From Ahrensia sp. (GTDB lineage: Bacteria; Pseudomonadota; Alphaproteobacteria; Rhizobiales; Rhizobiaceae), in assembly GCA_002706335.1 (NCBI GenBank), contig PAKZ01000043.1, positions 124,001 to 188,000 of the forward strand: a stretch of 64,000 nt of DNA. Direction: 5' to 3'. Both the position numbers and the translations under genes were made by a program. This document shows, in pieces, positions 25,556-34,189 of this stretch; position 1 is the stretch's first letter, and each line of letters opens with the position of its first letter. The notes under the pieces were generated by a model, which saw only the letters and a list, made by a program, of their open reading frames with translations, was not told the origin of the DNA and did no database searches.

Positions 25556-26727
25556 TCGATCGATTGATTCATTTGCCGCCTGAAACGTATTTGCCGTTTT
25601 AACCTCTTATAGCGGCGCGCGATTTCGTCGACAGGCACAAAATGTTGGAACCTCTTCTTGGTCGAATAGCGCCGCAATGCATCATCGATCGCGTTGACCA
25701 GCTCTTCTTGTCGACCGCCTGCAATTGCGGCAAGCCGCATTTTCGTCAGATCGGAGAGAGACCCTTCTCCGGTCACACGAAGGCGATATCGTCCCATCTT
25801 CAGATGGCTGTAAGTGGGTGCCTTGTCTCGTATTCCCAAAATGTCGAGTGCCGCGAGCATGAACTGGCAACTGTGACATACTCCGCAATGATCGAAAGAG
25901 CGGTTGCATACACGCAATTGCTGCATAAGAATTGGTTCGCGACTAATACGCTCGATTTTCGCCAGCCGATGCTCCAGCCCATGGTGCTCAATCCGGGCGC
26001 CTGCTGTCCCCCACAGCCTGTCGAGGCCCGGGTGCGATCCCCAGCGGCGGGTCCAAGAGGCTTCATCTGCTGAGGACGCGATCAGTTGATTTTCGAACTC
26101 ATTCGCCAGCATGTGTCGCACCGCTGCGAGAACGGCGCCGTGATATTCAACCCAGCCAATCATTCGGTCTGAGACTTTTCTGATATCCGTTCGTACGAAA
26201 ATCTGCTTCAGACCAAACTGACCGGCGACGTTTGATGCTATTGCCTCAAGACGCTCCACCCTGCGCGTGTCGAGAGGATCGACGTCGGCCCCGATAATCG
26301 TCACGAGCCCGGTAAGCCTGTCGTGCGCTGAGGCCAGCGAATAGCTGGAGTCGACGCCGCCCGAGTAGAACAGCCCGGTCCCGCGCCGCTCAGGGTATTT
26401 CCGTTTCGTTACGCCGGCTCGAATAGAGATCGGCCGATAACCGGGATACCAGGAACAAAGTAGAGACTGAATTTGGTCCGCGTTGGCCAACAAGTCTTCG
26501 TCCACATGGGCGTTGATCTCCAGGTCGAGACCAAGCTCCATTGCCGGAACGAGGCCGAGACACAGGAGAGCATCTCCTGAGGCGATCAGTTTCGCCGATG
26601 TGCTCTCAAAATGAATGAGCCGTTCATAGCCACCGGCGGAAAAGCGGATCCTGAGTTCGTTTATCCCGCCATGCTGCCCAGTCTCGGGATTGAGGAAAGA
26701 CACGGAAAAATGGCTCGTTTTCTTCAT
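25552..26727 (-). CDS. QueC-like PP-loop ATPase with zinc-binding cysteines
   Basis: This 391-residue N-type ATP pyrophosphatase has the PP-loop GLFYSGGVDSSYSLASA near residue 120. The four-cysteine zinc site CNRSFDHCGVCHSC near residue 285 has the spacing typical of QueC-family enzymes, which convert a carboxylate to an amide or nitrile via an adenylate. It differs from preQ0 QueC by an N-terminal domain of about 110 residues and the absence of queF, queD or queE nearby. QueC-like proteins are also recruited in antiphage systems (QatC, Cap9), which is worth testing, although none of their partners is present. It is the first gene of the minus-strand set and is coupled to the ATP-grasp gene. 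Confidence 0.75.
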   Translation of the reverse strand: MKKTSHFSVSFLNPETGQHGGINELRIRFSAGGYERLIHFESTSAKLIASGDALLCLGLVPAMELGLDLEINAHVDEDLLANADQIQSLLCSWYPGYRPISIRAGVTKRKYPERRGTGLFYSGGVDSSYSLASAHDRLTGLVTIIGADVDPLDTRRVERLEAIASNVAGQFGLKQIFVRTDIRKVSDRMIGWVEYHGAVLAAVRHMLANEFENQLIASSADEASWTRRWGSHPGLDRLWGTAGARIEHHGLEHRLAKIERISREPILMQQLRVCNRSFDHCGVCHSCQFMLAALDILGIRDKAPTYSHLKMGRYRLRVTGEGSLSDLTKMRLAAIAGGRQEELVNAIDDALRRYSTKKRFQHFVPVDEIARRYKRLKRQIRFRRQMNQSIE

Positions 26728-26836
26728 TCGGTCTCGTCAGCGTCTTGTCCCCGGAACCTGGCTTCGGATGTTCACTTAGAGCATCGCCGGGTAAAGACCA
26801 ATTGATCGTTGGCACTGGTTATGATCATGATCAAGT

Positions 26837-27895
26837 ATGGGATTAAGTTCGCGTTTCCATTCGTTTTCAGAACTTGTGTCAGAGGAACTCGCTCAAACAG
26901 TCCCTAGCCCCATCTGGCGTATTCGGGCAATTTTATCGGGGCATCCTTCAAGATCGATGGCCTTGCTGCCTCCGGATATACGAAGTTCAGGCGCCTTTCT
27001 GCGCCTTACGCTGTTTCAGCGAAGACGCAGGTTCTACAATCGAATGCTGTATTCTGCGCTGCACAACAAGATTTCGCAGAAACTGTGGCTCGATAAAATC
27101 TGTCCTGAAGCTGCCCCGCCCATGACGCACTATGTGTCGGGAAACCGGCTCATTCGCATTGGCGGCAAGGGCAAGCCTGTCGGAACAAGGTCAGAAGTTT
27201 CTGACCTGGTTCGATCGGATAATCCGATTTTCATAAAACCCGCTGATGCGGGACGAGGGGTTGGTGCTTACCAAGTATCTTCTGGGAAAGAAGGTGTCCT
27301 GATTAATGGAAATTTCCTCGGAAACGCGGCTTTCCAGCAATGGATAAGAGAACTTCCACTCTCTTTCACCATTTCCAACGTAATAGAACAATCCAAAGAG
27401 ACTCGCAGCTTCTTTCCGGGTGCACTCAACACCGTCCGCATCATGACCGCGACCTCCTTTCTGGATTATCGTGCGGTCGTCCTTGGAGCGGTTTTGAAAT
27501 GCGCCACGAGCCGATCAATTCCGACCGACAACTTCAAGAGCGGAGCGGGCGGGACAGTCTCCTCCATTGATTTGGAAACCGGCGTTCTCGGACCGTGCGT
27601 GGGATTTGACGAAGCAAGATTCGAAAGGACGCTCTCGGATACCCATCCTGAGACGGGGGCAGTCGTGGCAGGCGAGATTTTGCCTCACTGGCAGGAACTG
27701 CATGAAAAGATAAGCTGGTTAGCCAGCATTCTTCCAAGACCGGGGGTTGTTGGTTGGGATGTCGCGGTAAGGGACAACGGCATTACCGTTGTCGAAATCA
27801 ATACGCTCCCGGGCATTGACGCCGTTCAGAGCGGCGTATCGCTTCTGGATACCGAAGCAAAGCGCCGAATTCTTTCTGAAATGAGAATGATTTGA
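26837..27895 (+). CDS. Sugar-transfer-associated ATP-grasp family protein
   Basis: This 352-residue protein resembles the ATPgrasp_ST family found beside glycan biosynthesis genes. Visible blocks are LWLDKICPEAAPPMTHYV, IFIKPADAGRGVGAYQV (ATP-binding Lys and glycine loop), FFPGALNTVRIMTATSF, GAGGTVSSIDLETGVLGPCVGF and GVVGWDVAVRDNGITVVEINTLPGIDAVQ, the last carrying the metal-binding Glu-Asn. It has no close likeness to the ATP-grasp at 24332. It diverges from the PP-loop gene with about 110 bases between them and is followed after 26 bases by the asparagine-synthase-like gene, probably one transcript. It likely forms an amide or ester on a glycan-linked or free amino acid. Confidence 0.82.
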   Translation: MGLSSRFHSFSELVSEELAQTVPSPIWRIRAILSGHPSRSMALLPPDIRSSGAFLRLTLFQRRRRFYNRMLYSALHNKISQKLWLDKICPEAAPPMTHYVSGNRLIRIGGKGKPVGTRSEVSDLVRSDNPIFIKPADAGRGVGAYQVSSGKEGVLINGNFLGNAAFQQWIRELPLSFTISNVIEQSKETRSFFPGALNTVRIMTATSFLDYRAVVLGAVLKCATSRSIPTDNFKSGAGGTVSSIDLETGVLGPCVGFDEARFERTLSDTHPETGAVVAGEILPHWQELHEKISWLASILPRPGVVGWDVAVRDNGITVVEINTLPGIDAVQSGVSLLDTEAKRRILSEMRMI

Positions 27896-27921
27896 TGTGG
27901 GACTATCGGGAATAGGATCTC

Positions 27922-29784
27922 ATGTGCGGGATTGTTGGAATCTGGAGGTTCGCGGGCCTGGCGGACGACCGCGACAGCGCTGACGCGCATGCGATGCTCA
28001 ATGCCATCATGCATCGCGGCCCTGATGGCCAGGGCTATTGGTCCAACAACCGGCTTACACTGGGGCATTGTCGCCTGGCGATTCTCGACCCGTCGGAGCG
28101 CGGTCTGCAGCCGGCAATAACCCCGGATCAGGACGCTGTCCTTGCATACAATGGCGAAGTCTACAATTTTCGCGAGCTGCGCCAGGAACTGGAGAATTGC
28201 GGCATCCGCTTCCTGAGCGAAAGCGATACAGAAGTGGTTCTTTGGGCGCTCTATCATTGGGGCGTTGATGAGGCGGTTCAGCGTTTTTCCGGTATGTTCG
28301 CTTTCGCCTATTTTGACAGGCGGAAGAACGCCCTATGGCTCTGCCGCGATCGCCTCGGCATAAAGGCGCTTTCAGTTGCCAAATCCGGCGATCGGCTGAT
28401 ATTTGCGTCAGAAGACAAGGCGTTGCTCAGGGCCTCCGGCTTCGAAACCAGGGTGGATCCTCGCGCCCTGACACTTTCGCTCGCCCTACAGGATATTGAC
28501 TCCCACCTTTCATCATTTGCGGGCATCCGACGGCTCCCGCCAGGCGCATGCTGGCGCGTTGATGATGAAGGGATTCACGAAAACCGGTTCTGGCATGCCT
28601 TGACCGCCGTTGAACTGCCTCGACTCAAAAATCGCGACCTGAATGTCCAAGATGCCAGGAATGCGCTTGAAGAACTGGTAAGAAGAAGTATTCGCCTTCA
28701 TTGCGTCGCAGACGTAGAACTGGCGACTGCCTGCTCAAGCGGAGTGGATTCCGGTCTCGTTACCGCCATGAGCGGCGATTATGTCAGCCCGCTCCACGCA
28801 TATGTCGTCGCTCCGGACACCGGGGTTAGCGAGGTCGAGGGCGCTCGGCGAACATGTGCCAAGGCCGACGTGCCGCTCCGCGAAGTAAAGATAGACCGGG
28901 CGTCGTACCTGCGGGATTTCGCCACGAGTATCTATCATATTGAGAACGGCAATCCCGCCAATTCGACTGCCGCGCTCCTGGCCATGACAAGGCAGTGCAG
29001 GAAGGATGGAGTAAAGGTTCTTCTAACCGGCGAAGGGTCCGATGAGCTTTTTGGCGGGTACCGATGGCAAGCGCTCTCCGCGAAACGCGCACGCCTGGCA
29101 TATATCCTTGCCGCGCTAGGTCCGACAGGGAAAGCACGCGAGCGTCGGCTGGATCGCTTCAGAAGGTCAGCGTTCGCAAACGCGGTTTTGACGGGCGGTC
29201 GTGTCGAGCACACGATTTTTTCGACATCGCTCTTTGCTCAGCAAAATTTCTTTACGGAAGAGATCCTGGAAACGTTGGAACCGGTATCGCCGGCATCCGC
29301 TCGGGTATTCGCCGGCAACGGTATCTTCGATCTCTACGGCCACATGCAAAACATCATCCACAGGCATGATCGGATATCGATGGCATCTTCGGTCGAATTG
29401 CGCGTTCCGTTTCTCGAAAACGGGGTGATCGACTTCGCGCTGAATCTGCATCCGGATTTCAAGTATCGCCGCAAGCAGGGCAAATGGCTGTTGAAAGAAG
29501 TCGCCTCGGACTATCTGCCCCGGGAAAACATAATGGCGCGCAAGAAGGGGTTTCCGATTACCGGCTCTTATCTTGAAGGAACCGAGACACTACTGAAGAG
29601 AGGCGCGCTTCAGGACATCCTCGGCTGGAGTGTGCGAGATACCGAACGGATTTGCAAAATCTGCGACGCCAACGAGACTCTTCGCACGCGTTTGGTGGCG
29701 CATGAGGTATTCTCAAGGATCTTCGCTTTCGGCACGTCACCTGAGGAGATGGGCGAGAAGCTAATATCCTCAAGTACACTATAG
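27922..29784 (+). CDS. Asparagine synthase (glutamine-hydrolysing)-like amidotransferase
   Basis: This 620-residue protein resembles AsnB. An N-terminal glutaminase domain begins MCGIVGIWRF with the nucleophilic Cys2, followed by MHRGPDGQGYW and LAYNGEVYNFRELR. A C-terminal ATP-pyrophosphatase synthase domain has its PP-loop at ACSSGVDSG near residues 270-278, then LLTGEGSDELFGGYRWQ and the C-terminal RVPFLENGVIDFALNLHPDFKYRRKQGKWLLKE. The usual SGGLDSS loop reads SSGVDSG here, a conservative but notable change. Such enzymes either make asparagine or amidate specialised substrates. Placement beside an ATP-grasp gene favours a cluster-specific amidation. Confidence 0.87.
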   Translation: MCGIVGIWRFAGLADDRDSADAHAMLNAIMHRGPDGQGYWSNNRLTLGHCRLAILDPSERGLQPAITPDQDAVLAYNGEVYNFRELRQELENCGIRFLSESDTEVVLWALYHWGVDEAVQRFSGMFAFAYFDRRKNALWLCRDRLGIKALSVAKSGDRLIFASEDKALLRASGFETRVDPRALTLSLALQDIDSHLSSFAGIRRLPPGACWRVDDEGIHENRFWHALTAVELPRLKNRDLNVQDARNALEELVRRSIRLHCVADVELATACSSGVDSGLVTAMSGDYVSPLHAYVVAPDTGVSEVEGARRTCAKADVPLREVKIDRASYLRDFATSIYHIENGNPANSTAALLAMTRQCRKDGVKVLLTGEGSDELFGGYRWQALSAKRARLAYILAALGPTGKARERRLDRFRRSAFANAVLTGGRVEHTIFSTSLFAQQNFFTEEILETLEPVSPASARVFAGNGIFDLYGHMQNIIHRHDRISMASSVELRVPFLENGVIDFALNLHPDFKYRRKQGKWLLKEVASDYLPRENIMARKKGFPITGSYLEGTETLLKRGALQDILGWSVRDTERICKICDANETLRTRLVAHEVFSRIFAFGTSPEEMGEKLISSSTL

Positions 29785-29918
29785 ACGAGAATATCAAACC
29801 ACTTATGAAGATTCCAATGCCACCCTCTGTGATTTGAAGTTGGTGGGTGCGAAAAGAAACTCGACCGGTTTTCGGAAATTGGAAATGTCCGCTTGGGGGC
29901 AAGGAAGTCATTCGAATT

Positions 29919-30090
29919 GCCGCCCGTCCGCATGCGCCGCTGACGGCGGGGATGTTGAGCTTCGCCTATGACGCCAACGGTAACACCACGACCGACGGCA
30001 GCCGTACACTTGCCTGGAACGAGGCCGACCGTCTGGAAAGCGTGACCCTGCCGTCGCTGGCAAAGGTCGTCTTCGGCTACGACGCCGATG
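29919..30090 (+). pseudogene. Rhs core fragment A, part 1 (interrupted)
   Basis: The plus frame reads [20 protein letters not shown], then [18 protein letters not shown] and VVFGYDADG, which are typical RHS/YD repeats. It matches fragment B (32333-32505) almost base for base, then stops at a TGA because an ~88-base insertion splits it from part 2. There is no start codon or upstream Rhs body, so this is a truncated piece. The 120 bases between the AsnB-like gene and this point hold nothing recognisable. Confidence 0.8.
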
Positions 30091-30178
30091 GGTGAGGCGC
30101 GGTTTGGCGCAAGCCAAATGAAAAGCCAACGATTTGGCTTTTCGCGGAACGAACGCCCGGAGCGATAGCGCAGGGCAG
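30091..30178. repeat. Small hairpin-forming insertion (MITE/REP-like) inside Rhs fragment A
   Basis: Aligning fragment A with fragment B shows ~88 extra bases replacing seven (CGCGCGC). The insert holds two adjacent perfect hairpins: TTTGGC-GCAA-GCCAAA (30103-30118, a GNRA-type tetraloop) and AAAAGCCA-loop-TGGCTTTT (30121-30142). It encodes nothing and looks like a palindromic repeat element that landed in the coding sequence. Exact ends and target duplication are not resolvable by eye. Confidence 0.6.
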
Positions 30179-31273
30179 AGTGCACAAGGCCGGCGCAGGG
30201 GGGAGACGCTCTATCCCTCCGCCGACGCTGAGATCGACGCCACCGTGCCGCTCGATCCGCCCGCCGGCGACGGCACGGATGTCTATGCCGCGAGCGCCTA
30301 CACCCGCTATCCGTGGATGGACATCAAGATCGTCGGCTCATCGCCACAGGTCCTGCATCGCGATCATCTGGCCTCGGTGCGCATGGTCACTGACGCGTCG
30401 GGCAACATCGTCGATGCCACCGGCTACGCCCCCTTTGGCGAACCGACCAACCAGGCGATGACCACGCAGAAGTCCTATATCGGCGAGCGCCACGACGCCG
30501 AGACCGGCCTCCTCTACCTCAACGCACGATACATGGACCCGGTGCTCGGCAGGTTCATCTCGCCCGATGATTGGGATCCGACACAAGCGGGCGTGGGGAC
30601 GAACCGGTACTCGTACGCGATGAACGATCCGGCGAATAAGAGTGATCCGAACGGGCATGCTTATACAAGCAACGGAGATGAATCTCCGGAAGAAGTAGAT
30701 GAATCCGATTTGGAACAGCTTAAAGAGTGGGCTAAGAAAGTTGCGGAAGATGAGTTTGAAAAGGGACTGTTCGATCCATTCAAAATTTTCCTCGACAATG
30801 GAACTCAAGTTGGCACCGCTGTGCACGCCCCGTTTGGTCCGGGGATAGCTTCGCCGAAGCAAGTTGTGGTGTGGGATCCGAACAAGAGCCTTATGGGCCG
30901 AGAACTGGATCATCTGTTTGCCTCATACAAGAATCCCAGCGCGTGGGCGCAGGGCGCAATGAATGCCCTCATCTTTGAAGGATTGCGGGGAACTTTAGGT
31001 GGCGCGAATAGAACCTCAGATAATATAAGAAAGTATGAGAGCGGACGAACGAATACAAAACGTGGTGCAAATACGTATGTTAGTGGCGGAGGTAGAAGGG
31101 CAGCGCGAATGGAATTCCAGCGACTAACAGGCAAGCCCCCGGGTAACGGTACCACAATGGAAAGAAACTCAATTGGTCAGCGGGTGGTCTATCGGAAGTC
31201 GGGAGAAAATTACGTTATTGAAATCCAGACCTCTGGTGGTTCCTTTGTAAGAAAGACTACTTTTGTTCCTTAA
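30134..31273 (+). CDS. Rhs core fragment A, part 2, with C-terminal toxin-like domain
   Basis: The open frame carries the conserved end of an Rhs core: [41 protein letters not shown]-like text, and the core terminus [27 protein letters not shown]. After NGHAYT the sequence switches to a lower-GC region of about 200 residues ending RKTTFVP, which has the position and variability of a polymorphic toxin tip. I do not recognise its family. The frame has no credible start (TTG at 30134 inside the inserted hairpin element), so it is probably a silent or recombination-donor cassette rather than an expressed protein. The gene at 31284 would be its immunity partner. Confidence 0.6.
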   Translation: MAFRGTNARSDSAGQSAQGRRRGETLYPSADAEIDATVPLDPPAGDGTDVYAASAYTRYPWMDIKIVGSSPQVLHRDHLASVRMVTDASGNIVDATGYAPFGEPTNQAMTTQKSYIGERHDAETGLLYLNARYMDPVLGRFISPDDWDPTQAGVGTNRYSYAMNDPANKSDPNGHAYTSNGDESPEEVDESDLEQLKEWAKKVAEDEFEKGLFDPFKIFLDNGTQVGTAVHAPFGPGIASPKQVVVWDPNKSLMGRELDHLFASYKNPSAWAQGAMNALIFEGLRGTLGGANRTSDNIRKYESGRTNTKRGANTYVSGGGRRAARMEFQRLTGKPPGNGTTMERNSIGQRVVYRKSGENYVIEIQTSGGSFVRKTTFVP

Positions 31274-31283
31274 GGAAGCTAAA

Positions 31284-31781
31284 ATGGCCGATATCTCGGG
31301 TATAATTGACTCAATGGACCACATTCGCCCCGACCTTATTAGAAGCCGGGAACTTAGGACCATTCTTGTGTATGATATATTCCGTAGAATAGAGGCAGAG
31401 TGGCTATCAAAGGCGATTACAACGGCCCCACCTTATTACGGCGAAGCCATCGTTGCTATTGCTTATGACAAGGGTAGGATTCTTGACGAAAAATACATTA
31501 GCCCGACAAGAGATGCGATCCTTGAATATGTCCTTGATAAGAACCTTCAGCACACGATTTTGACAGATCGCGACAATAGCTTCATAATATACTTCTCTCA
31601 GTTCAGAGACTTCTTCCTTTACTGCGGCTCAACCGAATTCCTCAAAATAGCATTTCCGGTATCTTCGGAAACGATAAAATATCAATATTTTGAAAACTTG
31701 GACTTAGAGGCGCAGAGGGCGCCGATTGAGAAGGATACGTTTATCGGGGTCTGGGAGAAATACTCCGGAACAGCTTTGTAG
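31284..31781 (+). CDS. Putative immunity protein for Rhs tip A
   Basis: This cytoplasmic protein of 165 residues starts MADISGIIDSMDHIRPDL, with AAGGAAG as ribosome site directly after the toxin-tip stop. It is acidic to neutral, rich in aromatic residues (IIYFSQFRDFFLYCG), without signal peptide or membrane segment, and its DNA is much more AT-rich than the Rhs core. No family is recognised. Position, size and composition are those of an immunity gene in polymorphic toxin loci. The following 200 bases to fragment B hold no gene. Confidence 0.6.
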   Translation: MADISGIIDSMDHIRPDLIRSRELRTILVYDIFRRIEAEWLSKAITTAPPYYGEAIVAIAYDKGRILDEKYISPTRDAILEYVLDKNLQHTILTDRDNSFIIYFSQFRDFFLYCGSTEFLKIAFPVSSETIKYQYFENLDLEAQRAPIEKDTFIGVWEKYSGTAL

Positions 31782-31983
31782 GAAAAAATACGGAGAAGCC
31801 CGCAAATAGCTGATGAACCGTACGGAAGCGGTATTCACTTGGCATCGCCGCGTTTTGGGGCGGGCGTCAGGTCCGCGGGTTTCGGTTTTCATTGAAGACT
31901 TTTTCGAACTGGTCGTCCGCATTACCCCGTTCGGTTTCTGGTCCGGTTTAGTGGCGGGGTATTCTGGCCGCCGGCCTCGTAGG

Positions 31984-33172
31984 CGAGGCTGATGGCCAGA
32001 CGAAGGGGATCCGTTACGCCAACGGCGTGGTCACCCGCTTCACCTTTTCTCCCGAGCGGCGCTGGCTGACGCGCATCGAGACGATCGCCCCCGACGGGGT
32101 GACCGCGCTGATGGACTACGCTTACACCCGCGACGCGGCCGGGCGCATCACCCGCATCGACGGGCTGACACCCTCCGAGAGCTGGATCTACAGCCATGAC
32201 GATCTCGACCAGCTTCTGACCGCCGACAATCTCGGCGACGACAACCGCGACGAGACCTTCACCTACAATGACGGCGGCAACATGCTGTCGCGCTCCTCGG
32301 TCGGCGCATACGCCTATCCGACCGGGCTGTTTGCCGCCCGTCCGCATGCGCCGCTGACGGCGGGGATGTTCCGCTTCGCCTATGACGCCAACGGCAACGC
32401 CACGACCGACGGCAGCCGTACACTTGCCTGGGACGAGGCCAACCGTCTGGAAAGCGTCACCCTGCCGTCGCTGGCCAAGGTCGTCTTCGGTTACGACGCC
32501 GACGGCGCGCGCGTGCGCAAGGCCGGGGCAGGGGGTGAGACGCTCTATCCCTCCGCCGACGCCGAGATCGATGCCACGGGGCCGCTCGATCCGCCCGCCG
32601 GCGACGGCACGGATGTCTATGCGGCGAGCGCCTATACCCGTTATCCCTGGATGGACATCAAGTTCGCCGGCTCATCGCCACAGGTCCTGCACCGCGATCA
32701 TCTGGCCTCGGTGCGCATGGTCACCGACGCGTCGGGCAACATCGTCGAGGCCACCGGCTACGCCCCCTATGGCGAGCCGACCAACCAGGCGATGACCACG
32801 CAGAAGTCCTTCATCGGCGAACGCCACGACGCCGAGACCGGCCTGCTCTTCCTCAACGCAAGATACATGGACCCCGTCCTCGGCAGGTTCATCTCGCCGG
32901 ATGACTGGGATCCAATAATGCCGGGCGTGGGCACCAATCGCTACGCCTATGCCGGAAACGATCCGGTGAACAAGAGTGATTCGAACGGTCACGCTTCTAG
33001 TGGAACACTGCTCGCTCAATATGCCATGTGGCGGCAGGATCCGATCGGTGATCTGCTCGACGCTCTGGAGCTGGCAGCCGGGCTAGCGGAGTTTGTTGGA
33101 GAAGGAATCAACGGCTGTGGATGCGTTTTTAGCGGTACTGGTAAGCCAGCCGCTCGCGGTGGGCACTTCTGA
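31984..33172 (+). pseudogene. Rhs core fragment B
   Basis: A plus-strand frame runs from [20 protein letters not shown] through [41 protein letters not shown] and [20 protein letters not shown] to the core end [21 protein letters not shown] short variable tail beginning [20 protein letters not shown] ends at a TGA. It shares long near-identical stretches with fragments A and C. It lacks the N-terminal Rhs regions and a plausible start, so it is a truncated cassette. The tail looks frameshifted relative to the nuclease-like tip that follows at 33245. Confidence 0.75.
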
Positions 33173-33174
33173 AA

Positions 33175-33448
33175 TCTTTGGCCAGAGCGGCCAAAGTTGA
33201 GCCTGCCCTAGCCAAGGCTAACAAGTTGGAGGCCACTTAAGGATGGTACGTTTCATGATTGGTTCCGGGGCGCGGACGCTCTCGTTAGTCAGGCGGAAAG
33301 ACAAATAGAGGCAGCAGGGGGGCGCAATAGAATGGTAACAAAAGACAAGAAGACAGCGGATGCAATCAAGGCTCTTTTTAAAGAGAGAAATATAGATGAA
33401 ATTATAGTTAAATCCGATGAAGAAATGTCTAAAATTCTAAACCTGTAA
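33175..33448 (+). pseudogene. Frameshifted toxin tip of Rhs fragment B (restriction-endonuclease-like)
   Basis: Two frames together restore a toxin-like end. One gives SLARAAKVEPALAKANKLEAT (33175-33237). The other gives GTFHDWFRGADALVSQAERQ followed by IEAAGGRNRMVTKDKKTADA and ends at a TAA (33245-33448). The pattern WF.GA.ALV.QAERQIEAAGGR recalls Tox-REase-type tips of Rhs and T6SS effectors. At least two frame changes separate it from the Rhs core, so it is inactive as it stands. Confidence 0.55.
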
Positions 33449-33466
33449 AATAGATAGTAGGATGCT

Positions 33467-34084
33467 ATGAGATACGTCTTATCCTCATTTAAGGGAGAAA
33501 GAAAAAGAGGGTTAGAGGGGTGTATGGAAGACGCCATATACATGTTTCGGAGCCTTTATATATTAAATAAAGAAATCTTTAATTGGAAAAAACGAGGGCA
33601 AAGCAGATCGAAAGCTAAAGAAAATAATTTTATAGATTGGGAGGATAGGGGGAACGTGAGGGCGCTGTTGCTTTCTGGTGTAAACAAAAAGGACTCTGAT
33701 AAATCAGAAATACCTCAGCTTGGCTTCAGAATCGGCCTCTGGAATGGTTTATCGCAAGAGGACAAAAGTGCGTCGTTATCATTCCTAAATGGATGTTATT
33801 CTCCCCGGATATCTAATTCGTTTGTTTTAAAGTTTTCAGATTCGGAAAGTTTTATTTTAGATCGTGAATTAAAGATAAATCTAATTAATATCGCTGTAAA
33901 TTTCATGGAGGCGGATGTGGCTTTATTACATGAAGAAGCGGCAAATATAGAGAATTATCCATTTCTTGATATAGCAATATACTTAAATGATAAATTCGAT
34001 GTAGATAAAAAAAGGCTTGATAAAATACAAAAGGAAAGCCAAGAAACGATTAGATGTGATAGTGGAAAAATATACCTAGCTTAG
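33467..34084 (+). CDS. Putative immunity protein for Rhs tip B (Imm52-like)
   Basis: This 205-residue soluble protein begins MRYVLSSFKGERKRGLEG and starts 18 bases after the broken toxin tip, with TAGGATG as a weak ribosome site. Its DNA is strikingly AT-rich (runs of AAT, ATA and TTA codons), unlike the surrounding GC-rich core. The layout (FKGERKRGLEGCMEDAIYMF, later GLWNG and NFMEADVALLHEE) recalls the Imm52 immunity family, which I remember as a partner of restriction-endonuclease-type tips; this needs a profile search. The gene is intact although its toxin is not. Confidence 0.55.
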   Translation: MRYVLSSFKGERKRGLEGCMEDAIYMFRSLYILNKEIFNWKKRGQSRSKAKENNFIDWEDRGNVRALLLSGVNKKDSDKSEIPQLGFRIGLWNGLSQEDKSASLSFLNGCYSPRISNSFVLKFSDSESFILDRELKINLINIAVNFMEADVALLHEEAANIENYPFLDIAIYLNDKFDVDKKRLDKIQKESQETIRCDSGKIYLA

Positions 34085-34189
34085 AAAATTTGAGAGCTGT
34101 TTCTTGATGGGTGGTTTTGATAAATTTGGAGGAATCCAATATAGAAATCTAGCGATTGTATTTTTTGCGATTGCAAGTACAGCAGTATC

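Noticed and set aside
24332-26727. Reading the QueC-like/ATP-grasp pair as a Qat or CBASS antiphage system
   Set aside because: QatA, QatB, QatD, nucleotidyltransferase, TGT-like and effector genes are all missing nearby, so only a family resemblance is claimed.
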